Assembly (NCBI GenBank): GCA_041401985.1 | Contig: JAWKTE010000017.1 | Location: 23,573 to 87,572, forward strand | Source: JACKHA01 sp041401985 | GTDB taxonomy: Bacteria; Planctomycetota; Phycisphaerae; Phycisphaerales; UBA1924 | Reading direction: 5' to 3' | DNA length: 64,000 bases | Part shown: positions 24,025-33,384 of the stretch, in pieces | Numbering within the stretch: position 1 is the first letter of the stretch | Layout: each line of letters starts with the position of its first letter | The notes under the pieces: model-generated | Database searches by the model: none | What the model was told of the DNA's origin: nothing | The model's input: the letters and a program-made list of their open reading frames with translations, nothing else | Position numbers and translations under genes: made by a program

Positions 24025-25965
24025 TCAGACCGCCTGTCGCGACGACCGCGCCGGACGCAGCCAACGCCCGACCTCCGGGCTGGCCCGCAGGGCCCGCAGG
24101 GCGTTCTCGTCCTGGGCCGCACGCCGCGCGATCGCCGCCGCCACCAGCCCCATGAACATCGGCTGCGGACGCAGCGGGCGGCTGGTCAGTTCCGGGTGGA
24201 ACTGCCCGCCGATGAAGTACGGGTGCCACGTCCGCGGCGTGTGCTGCGTCGCGGTGCCCGTCGCCACGCCGCCCTGCCCGGCGTCCGCGTCGGGTGCCGC
24301 GCTCTCGCCGCCGGACTTCGCCGGCGCGTCCTGCGGCAACTCAAGCACCTGCATGATCGGCTGCTTCGGGTGGCGTCCGCTGAAGATCATCCCCGCCGCC
24401 GTCAGGCGGTCGATGTACGAGGGGTCCACCTCGTACCGGTGTCGGAATCGCTCGCGAACCGTCCGCTCGCGCGTCACCCGGTCGCGGTACACGAACTCGG
24501 CCAGCGTCCCCGGCGTGATCACAACGTCCTGGGCGCCGAGGCGCATCGTCCCGCCAAGCCCCTCGACCTGCTTCTGCTCGGGCAGCTCGCTGATCACCGG
24601 CTCCGGGCACATCGGGTCGAACTCCGTGCTCGACGCGCTGCCAAGCCCCAGCACGTTCCGCGCGAACTCGATCACCGCCACCTGGAACCCCAGGCAGATC
24701 CCAAGGTACGGCACGCCCTGCTCGCGGCAGTGCCTCACACACGCGATCTTGCCCTCGATCCCGCGCGACCCGAACCCGCCCGGCACGATCACCCCGTCCA
24801 GCCCGCCCAGCGCTTCACCCACGCCTGCGTCCGTGATCTCCGTCGTGTCGATCCACCGCAGGTCGATGTCGGCCGAGAGGTGCGCCCCGCAGTGCTCGAT
24901 CGCCTTGTCGATCGAGGCGTACGCGTCCCGCAGGTTCGCGTACTTGCCCGCGATGCCCAGCGAGATCGCGTGCGTCCGGTTCCCCCGCAACCGCCGCACG
25001 AACACGTTCCACGTGTCGCGGGCCTTGTCCTCGCTGGCCTGGTCCACGTTGTCGTGCAGGTCGATCACCGACAGGATCTCGCGGTCCAGCCCCTCCTGGC
25101 GCATGTCGTCCGGGATCGCGTAGATGCTCTCCCGGTCGTGCAACGAAAAAACCCGCCGCAGCGGGACGTTCGAGAACATCGCGATCTTCTCGCACACCTT
25201 CGCATCAACGGGGTTCGTCGCGCGGCACGCGATCAGGTGCGGCTGGATCCCCGCCTCGTTGAGTTTCTTGATGCCCAGTTGGGCCGCCTTCGACTTCTGC
25301 TCCCCCAGCGCCGGCGGCTCGATCACATACGTCAGGGCCACGAAGCAGCAGGAGTGGGGGCCCTCCTCGAACGCCAGCTCGCGCAGGGCCTCGATGTAGA
25401 ACCCGTTCTCGTAGTCGCCGACCGTCCCGCCGACCTCGACGAACACCACATCCGCCGGGTGCTTCCCGTCGCCGCGCAGGGCCAGTTCGCGGAGTTTCCG
25501 CTTCACCTCGCCCGTGACGTGCGGGATCATCTGGACGTCCCGCCCCAGGTACATGCCCTGGCGCTCGCGCTCCAGGATCTCGCTGAAGATCTGCCCGCTG
25601 GTCGTGAAGTTGCGGCGCGACAGGTCCTGGTCGAGCAGCCGCTCGTAGGTGCCAAGGTCCATGTCGCACTCGGTCCCGTCGTCAAGCACGAAGACCTCGC
25701 CGTGCCGGTACGGGTTGAGCGTGCCGGCGTCGATGTTCAGGTAGCCCTCGAGTTTGATGGGCGCGACGACCAGCCCCTTGTCCTTGAGCATCTTGGCGAC
25801 GCTCGAGGCGAAGATGCCCTTGCCCAGGCCGGACATGACGGTGCCGAACACGACGACGTACTTGTGCCGCCCCTTGCGGTATCCCTCGGGGATGGGCGAG
25901 TAGAACTCGGTGTACGCCGACGTGTGCGCCGCCGAGGCCAGCAGGCCCTCGACCGCCGAGTCCAT
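24025..25965 (-). CDS. pyrG: CTP synthase (glutamine hydrolysing)
   Basis: 646 residues if it starts at ATG 25965 (MDSAVEGLLASAAHTSAYTE). The synthetase domain has GTVMSGLGKGIFASSVAKML, then LDDGTECDMDLGTYERL and EVGGTVGDYE. The class I glutaminase domain has PGGFGSRG, nucleophile Cys in LGICLGFQ, and the HPE of QFHPELTSRP. It makes CTP from UTP, ATP and glutamine. It differs from canonical PyrG (FVTGGVVSSLGKG) with FGTVMSGLGKG and LEGYLNIDAGTLNPYRHGE, so it belongs to a divergent clade. A roughly 45-residue Ala/Gly/Asp insertion precedes the HPE segment. An upstream in-frame ATG at 26181 would add 72 low-complexity residues; a promoter-like TTGTGT-N16-TACGAT lies 5 nt before that ATG, so the start is unsettled. 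Confidence 0.93.
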   Translation of the reverse strand: MDSAVEGLLASAAHTSAYTEFYSPIPEGYRKGRHKYVVVFGTVMSGLGKGIFASSVAKMLKDKGLVVAPIKLEGYLNIDAGTLNPYRHGEVFVLDDGTECDMDLGTYERLLDQDLSRRNFTTSGQIFSEILERERQGMYLGRDVQMIPHVTGEVKRKLRELALRGDGKHPADVVFVEVGGTVGDYENGFYIEALRELAFEEGPHSCCFVALTYVIEPPALGEQKSKAAQLGIKKLNEAGIQPHLIACRATNPVDAKVCEKIAMFSNVPLRRVFSLHDRESIYAIPDDMRQEGLDREILSVIDLHDNVDQASEDKARDTWNVFVRRLRGNRTHAISLGIAGKYANLRDAYASIDKAIEHCGAHLSADIDLRWIDTTEITDAGVGEALGGLDGVIVPGGFGSRGIEGKIACVRHCREQGVPYLGICLGFQVAVIEFARNVLGLGSASSTEFDPMCPEPVISELPEQKQVEGLGGTMRLGAQDVVITPGTLAEFVYRDRVTRERTVRERFRHRYEVDPSYIDRLTAAGMIFSGRHPKQPIMQVLELPQDAPAKSGGESAAPDADAGQGGVATGTATQHTPRTWHPYFIGGQFHPELTSRPLRPQPMFMGLVAAAIARRAAQDENALRALRASPEVGRWLRPARSSRQAV

Positions 25966-26344
25966 GTCGTCCGAAGGAGTGGGGGGGTGGTCGCCCGGAC
26001 GCCGCGGAGGCTTGGACGCCCCGATTGGCCCGGCAACCGAGCCCGGCCCGGCAACCGCACCCGGCCCGGCACCCCATCCCGGTCCGCCGGCACCGCCACT
26101 CCGGTCGGGCCGCCCCTGCGAGCGCGGGGACCGGGCGGCGCCCAGGGTCGGACGCGGGTGGGACTCACCTTCAGCGGGCATATCCGATCGTATCATCGGC
26201 GATCCAAAACACAAGCCATGAGGCGGTTGCGCCGCAGCGGCACGCGCGGTTGTGGGTATCCTGTTCTTTGGGCCTGCGGGCCCCGATGCCGGTCGGCCCC
26301 GCCCGGCCGCCCGATCCCCTCGGCCCCCGCCCCCCGGAGCCTCC

Positions 26345-28333
26345 ATGCCCCGATCGCCCCGCCCAGCCGCCGTCGCCGCCTGCGCCCTCGCCCTCGCCGC
26401 CGCCCTCGCCGACGCCCAGCACACCCAGCGCCCCCGACGCGGCGACGACCCCCGCATCGACCCCGAGTCCGGCCGCCACCAGGCCCATTGGACCCGCAGC
26501 CCCCAGGTCGACTTCCGCCACATGCGCCTCGAACTCGACCTGTCCGACATGGACAGCCAGGCCCTCCGCGCCGTCCAGACCCTCACAGTCGTCGGCTTGG
26601 CCATGCCCCGCCAGACCCTGACCCTCGACGCCCGCGGCCTGCACATCGACCGCGTCGAGGTCGACGCCCAGACCGCCGCCTTCGACGCCGACGACCTCAC
26701 CCTCACCATCCGCTTCCCCGACGCCCCGATCCAGCCGGGCCAGCAGCGCACCATCCGCATCGAGTACCACGCCGAGTACCCCGAAGCCGACGGCCTCGGC
26801 CTCAACTGGAGCCTCGGTGAGCCCGGCGGACGCTCCCGCACCGACCGCTTCGCCCAGATCCACAGCCAGGGCCAGTCGGAGAACAACGCCCGCTGGTTCC
26901 CCTGCCACGACGCCCCGAACGACCGCCTCTCCACCGAACTGATCGTCCGAGCCCCCGAGCCCTACGTCGTCATCTCGAACGGACGCCTCGTCTCGACCAA
27001 GCCCGTGGACGCACCGGATGCCGCGGCATCCGACGCCACGATCGTCGAGTGGCACTACCTCCAGGATCGCCCGCACCCGACCTACCTCGTCACCCTGGTC
27101 GTCGGCGTGTTCGACCAGGTCCGCCTGGCCGGCCCCGGCGTGCCCGATGCCCCGACCGACATCCCCATGGCCGCCTACGGCCCGGTCGGCTCCGCCGACA
27201 CCATGCGCGAGGTCTTCAGCGAGACCCCAGCCATGCTCGCCTTCTTCGAGCGATGGCTCGACGAGCCCTACCCCTGGGACCGCTACGACCAGGTCTGCGT
27301 CCGCGAGTTCCACTCCGGCGGCATGGAGAACACCGCCGCGACCACGCTCTATGAGGAGGCCTCCCGCTCCACCGCCGACCGCGAGCGCGACCTGATCAGC
27401 CACGAACTGGCCCACATGTGGTTCGGCGACCTGATCACATGCCGCACCTGGGACCACCTCTGGCTCAACGAGGGCTGGGCCGTCTACGCAGAGGTTCTCT
27501 GGCGTGAAGAACGCGCCCGGGCCGCGGCCACGCGCGACGGTCTGCCCGAGGAGATCGTCGCCGACGAGGCCGAGTCGGCCATGCTCGAGTACGTCCTCCA
27601 ACTGCTGCGTGCCCAGCGCCGCTTCAACAGAGCCCGAGCCCCGCACGACCCCGCACTGGCCAGCAACCTCTACGACGACCCCGAAACCACCTTCGACCGC
27701 ACCGACGACCCGTACAACAAGGGCGCCGGCGTCATCCACATGCTCCGGGCCCGCCTCGGCGACGAGGTCTTCCAGCGGGCCACGCGCGCGTACATCGACC
27801 GCCACCGCGACGGTCTGGTCGAATCCGACGACCTGCGCCGCTGCTTCGAGGATGTCTCGGGCCTGTCGCTCGAACGATTCTTCACCCAGTGGGTCTATCG
27901 CCCCGGCCTGCCGCGCGTGCAACTCTCCATCCGCTGGGACGACCAGTCCGGCGAACTCGTGATCGAGGGCGAGCAGACCCAGCCCATCGACGCCGACAAC
28001 CCTGCCTACACGCTCGACATCCCCCTGCACATCACCCTCGGCGCCGACCGCACCCGCACGATCCGCCCCGAGTCCTTCGCCCTCCACACACGCACCGCCT
28101 CGGCCCGCATCCCGCTGCCCCGCCGCCCCGAGGAGGTCGCCGTCGACCCGCGCCTGACCATCTTCGCCGACGTCCGCGTCGACAAGGACCTGGCCTGGTG
28201 GCGTCACGAGGCCGAGCACGGCCCCACGATCGCCAGCCGCCTCCTCGCCGCCGAAGCCCTCGCCGCCCACGCCGACGCGACCCGCAACGCCGACCAGCGC
28301 CTCACCGTCAGAGCCACCGAATCCCAGAACTGA
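26345..28333 (+). CDS. Secreted M1-family zinc aminopeptidase
   Basis: 662 residues from ATG 26345, which has GGAG 5 nt upstream and opens directly into a signal peptide (PAAVAACALALAAALADAQ); an in-frame ATG at 26252 would bury it. There is an N-terminal beta-saddle domain (about 50-240). The exopeptidase motif is GGMENTAA (about 324-331) and the zinc site HELAHMWFGD starts at about 353 with the third ligand Glu in LNEGWAVYAE (about 376). The catalytic domain ends in the helical region with YNKGAGVIHMLRARLG, and the FFTQWVYRPGLPRVQLSI C-terminal sandwich follows. It cleaves N-terminal residues from peptides outside the cytoplasm. A weak TATCCT at 26257-26262 may be its -10. It is followed by a paralogue 65 bp downstream, probably in one transcript. 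Confidence 0.92.
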   Translation: MPRSPRPAAVAACALALAAALADAQHTQRPRRGDDPRIDPESGRHQAHWTRSPQVDFRHMRLELDLSDMDSQALRAVQTLTVVGLAMPRQTLTLDARGLHIDRVEVDAQTAAFDADDLTLTIRFPDAPIQPGQQRTIRIEYHAEYPEADGLGLNWSLGEPGGRSRTDRFAQIHSQGQSENNARWFPCHDAPNDRLSTELIVRAPEPYVVISNGRLVSTKPVDAPDAAASDATIVEWHYLQDRPHPTYLVTLVVGVFDQVRLAGPGVPDAPTDIPMAAYGPVGSADTMREVFSETPAMLAFFERWLDEPYPWDRYDQVCVREFHSGGMENTAATTLYEEASRSTADRERDLISHELAHMWFGDLITCRTWDHLWLNEGWAVYAEVLWREERARAAATRDGLPEEIVADEAESAMLEYVLQLLRAQRRFNRARAPHDPALASNLYDDPETTFDRTDDPYNKGAGVIHMLRARLGDEVFQRATRAYIDRHRDGLVESDDLRRCFEDVSGLSLERFFTQWVYRPGLPRVQLSIRWDDQSGELVIEGEQTQPIDADNPAYTLDIPLHITLGADRTRTIRPESFALHTRTASARIPLPRRPEEVAVDPRLTIFADVRVDKDLAWWRHEAEHGPTIASRLLAAEALAAHADATRNADQRLTVRATESQN

Positions 28334-28398
28334 CCTGTCCTCGCCGACGCCGCACAGCCGACCGCGACACAGCCAATCGCTTGCCAGGAGCACCCCCC

Positions 28399-31074
28399 AT
28401 GCGACCCCACACGCTCCCATACCTCGCCGCCCTCCCTCTCGCCGCCCTCCCCGCCCTCGCCGGCGAGTCCGCCCGCCTCTCCCTCGGCACCTCCTGGCTC
28501 TGCGGCCACGAGGCCTGCATGGAATCCCACCTCGGCGCCGCCTCCAGGCTCGACTCCCGCGACCCCACAGGCCGCTTCGATCCCGAAACCGGGCGCGACC
28601 TGCTCAACTACCCGCCCTCGCGCCACGTTGACTACGACCACATGCAGGTCCGCCTCTTCATCGCGGACATGAACGAGCCGGTCGCCCAGGCCGTCCAGAC
28701 CCTCCGCTTCACGCCCATCGCCTACCCGCTCTCGTCGCTCACGCTCGACGCCGTCGGGCTCAACATCGCCCGCGTCGAGCACGCCGGGCGCGAACTTGCC
28801 TTCACCTCCGACGGCCAGCGCCTGACCATCGCCTTCGACCCGCCGCTCCCGGCCGCCCAGCCCGCCGAGCTCGTCACCACCTACACCATCTCCGACCCCC
28901 GCAACGGCCTCAACTGGACGCCCGAGACCCCCGACTGGCCCGGCCGCCCCGCCCAGATCCACACCCAGGGCGAGCCCCAGACCTCTTCCTACTGGTTCCC
29001 CTGCCACGACTTCCCCAACGAGAAACTCACCACCCAACTCACCGTCACCGTCCCCGAGGGCTTCCTCGTCTCGGCCAACGGACGCCTCCTCTCCCGCCAG
29101 CCCGCCGAAGCCGCCGGCCGCCGCTACGAGACCTTCGACTGGCTCCAGGAAGATCCCCACACCAACTACCTGGTCACCCTCGTCGTCGGCAAGTTCGACG
29201 TCGTCGACGTCGGTCGCGGCGACATCCCCACGCCCGTCTACGTTCCCCCAGGCCGCGGCCCGGACGTCCAGGCCACCTACGGGCGCACCGCCGATATGGT
29301 CGAGTTCTTCGAGCAGCGACTCGACGAGCCCTACCCCTGGGACCAGTACGCCCAGCTCGTCGTCTGGAACTTCGCCTGGGGCGGCATGGAGAACACCTCC
29401 GCCACCACCATGTACGACACCGCCATCCTCTCGTCCGACGCGCTGGTCGACCATGACCTCGAAGGCCTCATCAGCCACGAACTCGCCCACCAGTGGTTCG
29501 GCGACCTGATCACCTGCAACTCCTGGGAGCACATCTGGCTCAACGAGGGCTTCGCCACCTACCTCACCGCCCTGTGGTGGGAGCACTCGCGCGGCGACGA
29601 CGCCTACCAGGCCCAGGTCCGTGCGAACTTCGACAGCGTGATAAACGCGGCCACAGGCCACGCCCCCGAAACCCCCGCGATGGTCTCCAAGGTCTGGTCC
29701 GGCCCGTGGGAGACCTTTCGACGCCAGAACAACCCGTACCCCCACGGCGCATCGGTCCTGCACATGCTCCGCCAACGTCTGGGCGACGACGCGTTCTTCG
29801 CCGGCATCGCCGAGTACGTCGACCGCCGGCGTCTCCAGACCGCCGAGACCCGCGACCTCCGCCGCGCCATGGAAGAAACCACCGGCCAGACGCTCGAACG
29901 GTTCTTCTGGCAGTGGTGCGAGCGCCCCGGCGTGCCGCGCCTCGATGTTTCGTACGACTGGCGATCAGACTCGAAGACGCTCGCCGTGACCGTCGAGCAG
30001 ACCCAGCACATCGACGGCCCCAACCCCGCCTACGCCATCGACGTGCCCCTCTGGATCGGCACGCAAGTATCCGACGCCGCCGGCGACGACAGCATCGAAT
30101 GGACCCAGGTCCGGCTCGCGTTCGACACCCGAAGCGCGACCTTCGAGATCCCGATCGCCGACGAGCCGAGTATCGTCGCCCTCGACCCCGATCTGCACCT
30201 GCTGGCCGCCCTCAACATCCACCAGCCCGCCGAACGTTGGCTCGCCCAGCTCGAGCACGGCCCGACCCTGGCCGCCCGCGTCCAGGCCGCCCGCGCCCTG
30301 GGCAACCTCGACACCGCAGCCACCCGCAAGGACGACGATGGCGACTGGGGCGAGGACCTCAACGCCCTCAACGCCTGGGCCATGGCCCCCGACGCCCACG
30401 ACTCGCTCCGCATCGAGTGCATCAAGGCGATGGCCAGTCGCGGCCGCCTCGACGCCGTGCTCGACCAACTCAGCGCCCCTAGCCCGCCCGCGGTCTGGGT
30501 TGCCGCCCTCGACGCCGTGCGCAGCCAGTCCAGCGACAGCGACCGCTTCGACGACGACGACCGCGCCTACGCCCACGGCGTCGCCCGCCTCTACGTCGCC
30601 GCCGAGTTCCCCATCACCGTGCGGGCCGCGGCCCTCCGCCTCATCGGCAAACTCCGCCGGGACGACGCCTTCCCCATCCTCTCCACCGCCCTGCTCTTCG
30701 ACTCCCAGCACGACGCAGTCCGCCAGGCCGCCATCGACGCCCTGGCCGACCTCGACGACCCCCGCGCCCTGCCGCTGGTCCTCGAGCACGCGGCCCCGAG
30801 TGCCGACTCACGCACGCGCGTCACCGCCATCAACGCCGCCGTCCGCCTCCGCCGCCACGACCCGGAACTGGCCTACGACACCATCGCCCCGCTCGTCCGC
30901 GACCGCCAGCGCCGCACCTTTCTTGCCGCCGGACAAGCGCTCGTGGACCTGGCCGACCCCCGCGGCCTCGACGCCCTCCGCGCCTTCCGCGCCCAGGTCG
31001 GCGACCCCGACTCCCAGTGGTCCATCGATGGATGGATCGACGCGCTGTCCGCTAAACTCGACGAAGGCGAGTGA
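28399..31074 (+). CDS. Secreted M1-family zinc aminopeptidase with C-terminal HEAT-like repeats
   Basis: 891 residues from ATG 28399 (AGGAG 8 nt upstream), with signal peptide MRPHTLPYLAALPLAALPAL. It is paralogous to the preceding gene. GGMENTSATTMYD (about 328) is the exopeptidase motif and HELAHQWFGD (H360) with NEGFATYLTALWW supplies the zinc ligands and catalytic Glu. Unlike the first copy it continues past the C-terminal sandwich into about 230 residues of HEAT/PBS-like helical repeats (RVQAARALGNL, IECIKAMASRG, VRQAAIDALADLDDP, RVTAINAAVRL). These may bind protein partners. A Cys pair near the mature N-terminus (CGHEACMESH) may form a disulfide. The two genes look like a tandem duplication that diverged in its C-terminal domain. 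Confidence 0.92.
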   Translation: MRPHTLPYLAALPLAALPALAGESARLSLGTSWLCGHEACMESHLGAASRLDSRDPTGRFDPETGRDLLNYPPSRHVDYDHMQVRLFIADMNEPVAQAVQTLRFTPIAYPLSSLTLDAVGLNIARVEHAGRELAFTSDGQRLTIAFDPPLPAAQPAELVTTYTISDPRNGLNWTPETPDWPGRPAQIHTQGEPQTSSYWFPCHDFPNEKLTTQLTVTVPEGFLVSANGRLLSRQPAEAAGRRYETFDWLQEDPHTNYLVTLVVGKFDVVDVGRGDIPTPVYVPPGRGPDVQATYGRTADMVEFFEQRLDEPYPWDQYAQLVVWNFAWGGMENTSATTMYDTAILSSDALVDHDLEGLISHELAHQWFGDLITCNSWEHIWLNEGFATYLTALWWEHSRGDDAYQAQVRANFDSVINAATGHAPETPAMVSKVWSGPWETFRRQNNPYPHGASVLHMLRQRLGDDAFFAGIAEYVDRRRLQTAETRDLRRAMEETTGQTLERFFWQWCERPGVPRLDVSYDWRSDSKTLAVTVEQTQHIDGPNPAYAIDVPLWIGTQVSDAAGDDSIEWTQVRLAFDTRSATFEIPIADEPSIVALDPDLHLLAALNIHQPAERWLAQLEHGPTLAARVQAARALGNLDTAATRKDDDGDWGEDLNALNAWAMAPDAHDSLRIECIKAMASRGRLDAVLDQLSAPSPPAVWVAALDAVRSQSSDSDRFDDDDRAYAHGVARLYVAAEFPITVRAAALRLIGKLRRDDAFPILSTALLFDSQHDAVRQAAIDALADLDDPRALPLVLEHAAPSADSRTRVTAINAAVRLRRHDPELAYDTIAPLVRDRQRRTFLAAGQALVDLADPRGLDALRAFRAQVGDPDSQWSIDGWIDALSAKLDEGE

Positions 31075-31157
31075 CCCCGTGTGGAACCCGCTTCAACCCA
31101 CGAGCCGCGCGGCGCAAGCCCGCGGTTGCGACGCCACCGGATCACCGTCCGCGTCCC

Positions 31158-31646
31158 TCAGAACAAACTCTGCTGCTTCCGATCCCCCTTCGGCCGCGTC
31201 GCCATCTCCTGGATCTCTTGCACGAAATCGCTCAGCGTTTTGAACTGCTCGTGCTCCGACGCGAAGCGGATGTACGCCACCTCGTCCACCTCGCGCAGCA
31301 GCGCCATCACGCGCCGCCCGATCTCCGACGACTCGACCTCCTTATCGAAGTCCCGGTGGACGCCCTCTTCCACGCGGTCCACGATCCGGACCTTCACATC
31401 CTCAGGCACCGGGCGCTTCCCGCACGCCGCCGCCAGTCCCCGCGCGATGTTCTCCCGCCCGAACGGCACGCGCGAGCCGTCCTTCTTGATCACCATCAGC
31501 CGCGTCGTCTGCTCGACCCGCTCATAGGTCGTGAACCGGCGCGTGCAACCCAGGCACTCCCGCCGACGCCGGATCACCCGCCCGCCCTCGGCCGAGCGCG
31601 AGTCGATCACCTTGTCGTTGTCCTTCTCGCAGAACGGGCAGATCAC
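31158..31646 (-). CDS. nrdR: Transcriptional repressor NrdR
   Basis: 162 residues from GTG 31646, chosen because GGAGG lies 5 nt upstream and the protein then opens with the family's N-terminus (VICPFCEKDNDKVIDSR). A zinc ribbon is formed by CPFC and CLGCTRRFTTYER, followed by an ATP-cone (about 46-136; VIKKDGSRVPFGRENIARGL). NrdR is a nucleotide-sensing repressor of ribonucleotide reductase genes. No nrd genes lie in the window. It is convergent with the M1 peptidase gene and divergent from argR. Confidence 0.96.
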   Translation of the reverse strand: MICPFCEKDNDKVIDSRSAEGGRVIRRRRECLGCTRRFTTYERVEQTTRLMVIKKDGSRVPFGRENIARGLAAACGKRPVPEDVKVRIVDRVEEGVHRDFDKEVESSEIGRRVMALLREVDEVAYIRFASEHEQFKTLSDFVQEIQEMATRPKGDRKQQSLF

Positions 31647-31701
31647 GCGGGCCTCCGAGCCGCGAGTGTACCGCACGACCGTGCACATCCGCCCTCAGCG
31701 C

Positions 31702-31788
31702 GCGAGCCGGGGCGTCCCCGCCCCGGTCCCGAGTCCCGACGCTGCCAGCGCGAACGCCGGAATACGGGGCGGGGACGCCCCGGCTCGC
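31702..31788. repeat. Perfect 23-bp inverted repeat between nrdR and argR
   Basis: The left arm 31702-31724 (GCGAGCCGGGGCGTCCCCGC...) and right arm 31766-31788 are perfect reverse complements separated by 41 bp. The element occupies the upstream region of nrdR. It could fold as a long stem or be a mobile palindromic repeat. Confidence 0.85.
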
Positions 31789-31811
31789 TCTTCGAGCGCC
31801 ACGAGCCCCGC

Positions 31812-31840
31812 TTGACTATCTATGCAATACATCGTATATT
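31812..31840 (+). promoter_or_regulatory. argR promoter, TTGACT-N17-TATATT, predicted leaderless
   Basis: TTGACT (31812-31817) and TATATT (31835-31840) are near-consensus sigma-70 hexamers with an ideal 17-bp spacer. The -10 ends 6 nt before ATG 31847, so position +1 is the A of the ATG. An AT-rich imperfect dyad (ATAC-ATC-GTAT within TGCAATAC...TCTGCA) overlaps spacer and -10 and is the natural candidate for an ArgR operator giving autoregulation; it does not match the E. coli ARG box closely. Confidence 0.7.
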
Positions 31841-31846
31841 TCTGCA

Positions 31847-32356
31847 ATGACCTCCCGCCGCGCCCGCCACGCCCGCATCCTCCGCCTGCTCGGCAAGGGC
31901 CCGGTCCCCAGCCACGAGGCCCTGCGCCAACTGCTCGCCCAGCAGGGCGTCGAGGCCACCCAGGCCACCATCTCGCGCGACCTCCGTGAACTCGGCGCCG
32001 TAAAAAGCCCCGCCGGCTACACCCTCTCCGCCCAGCACGCGCCCGCCGCTCCACTCGACGCCGCCCTGCCGGCCTACGGCGCGCACGCCGCCGTCCGCGC
32101 CTTCGTCACCAGCGTCGGGCACAGCCCGCTCATGGTCGTGCTCCACACCGCCCCGGCCCACGCCTCGCTCGTCGCCGCCGAGCTCGACCGCGACCCCCCG
32201 GAGGGCGTGCTCGGCACCATCGCCGGCGACGACACCATCTTCATCGCCTGCCGCTCCGAGCAGGCCACCCGCCGCCTCGCCGCCGACCTGGCCGACGCCG
32301 CCGGCATCAACACCGCGGCCCACTCGCCCGCCTCCCACGGAAGGGGGAACCATTGA
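31847..32356 (+). CDS. argR: Arginine repressor ArgR
   Basis: 169 residues. The N-terminal winged helix (ILRLLGKGPVPSHEALRQLL, then GVEATQATISRDLRELGAVK) carries the family's QATxSRDLxELG signature. The C-terminal oligomerisation/arginine-binding domain includes HTAPAHASLVAAELDRD and EGVLGTIAGDDTIFIACRS, the GTIAGDDT motif of ArgR. With arginine it represses arginine biosynthesis genes, here probably its own operon. It heads argC-argB-argF, with argC overlapping its stop. The start ATG lacks a Shine-Dalgarno and lies directly at the predicted transcription start. Confidence 0.95.
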   Translation: MTSRRARHARILRLLGKGPVPSHEALRQLLAQQGVEATQATISRDLRELGAVKSPAGYTLSAQHAPAAPLDAALPAYGAHAAVRAFVTSVGHSPLMVVLHTAPAHASLVAAELDRDPPEGVLGTIAGDDTIFIACRSEQATRRLAADLADAAGINTAAHSPASHGRGNH

Positions 32357-33384
32357 CAACCCCCATCCGCGCCGCCATCGTCGGCGCCTCCGGCTACACC
32401 GGCGCCGAGCTCATCGACATCCTCCTCCGCCACCCGCACGCGAGCCTCGTCGCGCTCTTCGGCTCCGGCTCCAAGTCGCGCGAGCCCCAGCCGCTGGCCG
32501 ACCTCTGGCCCCGCTTCCGCGATCGCACCCCGCTCAGCGTCACCGCGCTCCCGGAGCGCGACCCCGCCGCCGCCATCCTCGCCGCCGAGCCCGACGCCGT
32601 CTTCCTCGCCACGCCCCACGAGGCCAGCCTCGAACTGGCCGCGGCCCTGGTCGACCGCGTCCCCGTCGTCGTCGACCTCTCCGCGGCCTTCCGCCTGCGC
32701 GATCCCGCGGCGTACCCCAAGCACTACGCCTTCGAGCACACGCACACGAGCCTGCTCGAACGCGCCGTCTACGGCCTGCCCGAACTGAGCCGCGCCCGCC
32801 TCTCCGGCGCACGCCTCATCGCCGCCCCGGGCTGCTACCCGACCTCCGCCATCCTCCCCCTCGCCCCCCTCGTCGCCGCCGGCGCGATCAGCCCCGCCTG
32901 CACGCCCATCATCGACTCGACGTCGGGCGTCTCGGGCGCGGGCCGCTCGCCCTCCCAGCGCACGCTCTTCTGCGAGGTCTCCCAGTCGCCCTATGGCGTG
33001 CTCCGCCACCGCCACAGCCCCGAGATCGCCCAGCACGCCGGCACGCCCGTCCACTTCGTCCCGCACCTGGGCCCCTACGACCGCGGCATCCTCACCACCA
33101 TCCACCTCGAACTTGCCGACGCCTGGACCGAACCCCGCACCCGCGACCTGCTCACCACGAAGTACGCGAGCGAACCCTTCGTTCGCGTCCTTCCGCCGGG
33201 CGCGTGGCCCAGCGTCGGCGCGGTCCGAAACACCAACACCTGCGACATCGCCCTGATCGCTTCCGAGGACGCCCGACACCTCGTGCTCTGCTCCGCCATC
33301 GACAACCTCGTCAAGGGCGCGTCCGGCCAGGCGGTCCAGGCCATGAACGCCGCCCTCTCCCTCCCCGAAACCGCCGGCTTGTAG
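32353..33384 (+). CDS. argC: N-acetyl-gamma-glutamyl-phosphate reductase
   Basis: 343 residues from TTG 32353, overlapping the argR stop (TTGA) with AAGGGGG just upstream, so translation is coupled to argR. The NAD(P)-binding GASGYTGAELI is at the N-terminus, the catalytic Cys in APGCYPT near 160, and HLGPYDRGILTT further on. It reduces N-acetylglutamyl phosphate to the semialdehyde, the third step of arginine synthesis. The length is normal for the family. argB follows after a 168-bp stretch made of repeat DNA. Confidence 0.95.
   Translation: MTTPIRAAIVGASGYTGAELIDILLRHPHASLVALFGSGSKSREPQPLADLWPRFRDRTPLSVTALPERDPAAAILAAEPDAVFLATPHEASLELAAALVDRVPVVVDLSAAFRLRDPAAYPKHYAFEHTHTSLLERAVYGLPELSRARLSGARLIAAPGCYPTSAILPLAPLVAAGAISPACTPIIDSTSGVSGAGRSPSQRTLFCEVSQSPYGVLRHRHSPEIAQHAGTPVHFVPHLGPYDRGILTTIHLELADAWTEPRTRDLLTTKYASEPFVRVLPPGAWPSVGAVRNTNTCDIALIASEDARHLVLCSAIDNLVKGASGQAVQAMNAALSLPETAGL

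Noticed and set aside
30..30000. Many long antisense and shifted open frames (for example opposite the kinase, the giant gene, pnkp and the propeller gene)
   Set aside because: They are a by-product of high GC content: compositionally biased (Arg, Pro, Gly, Ala), with no motifs, and fully overlapping genes with clear domains.
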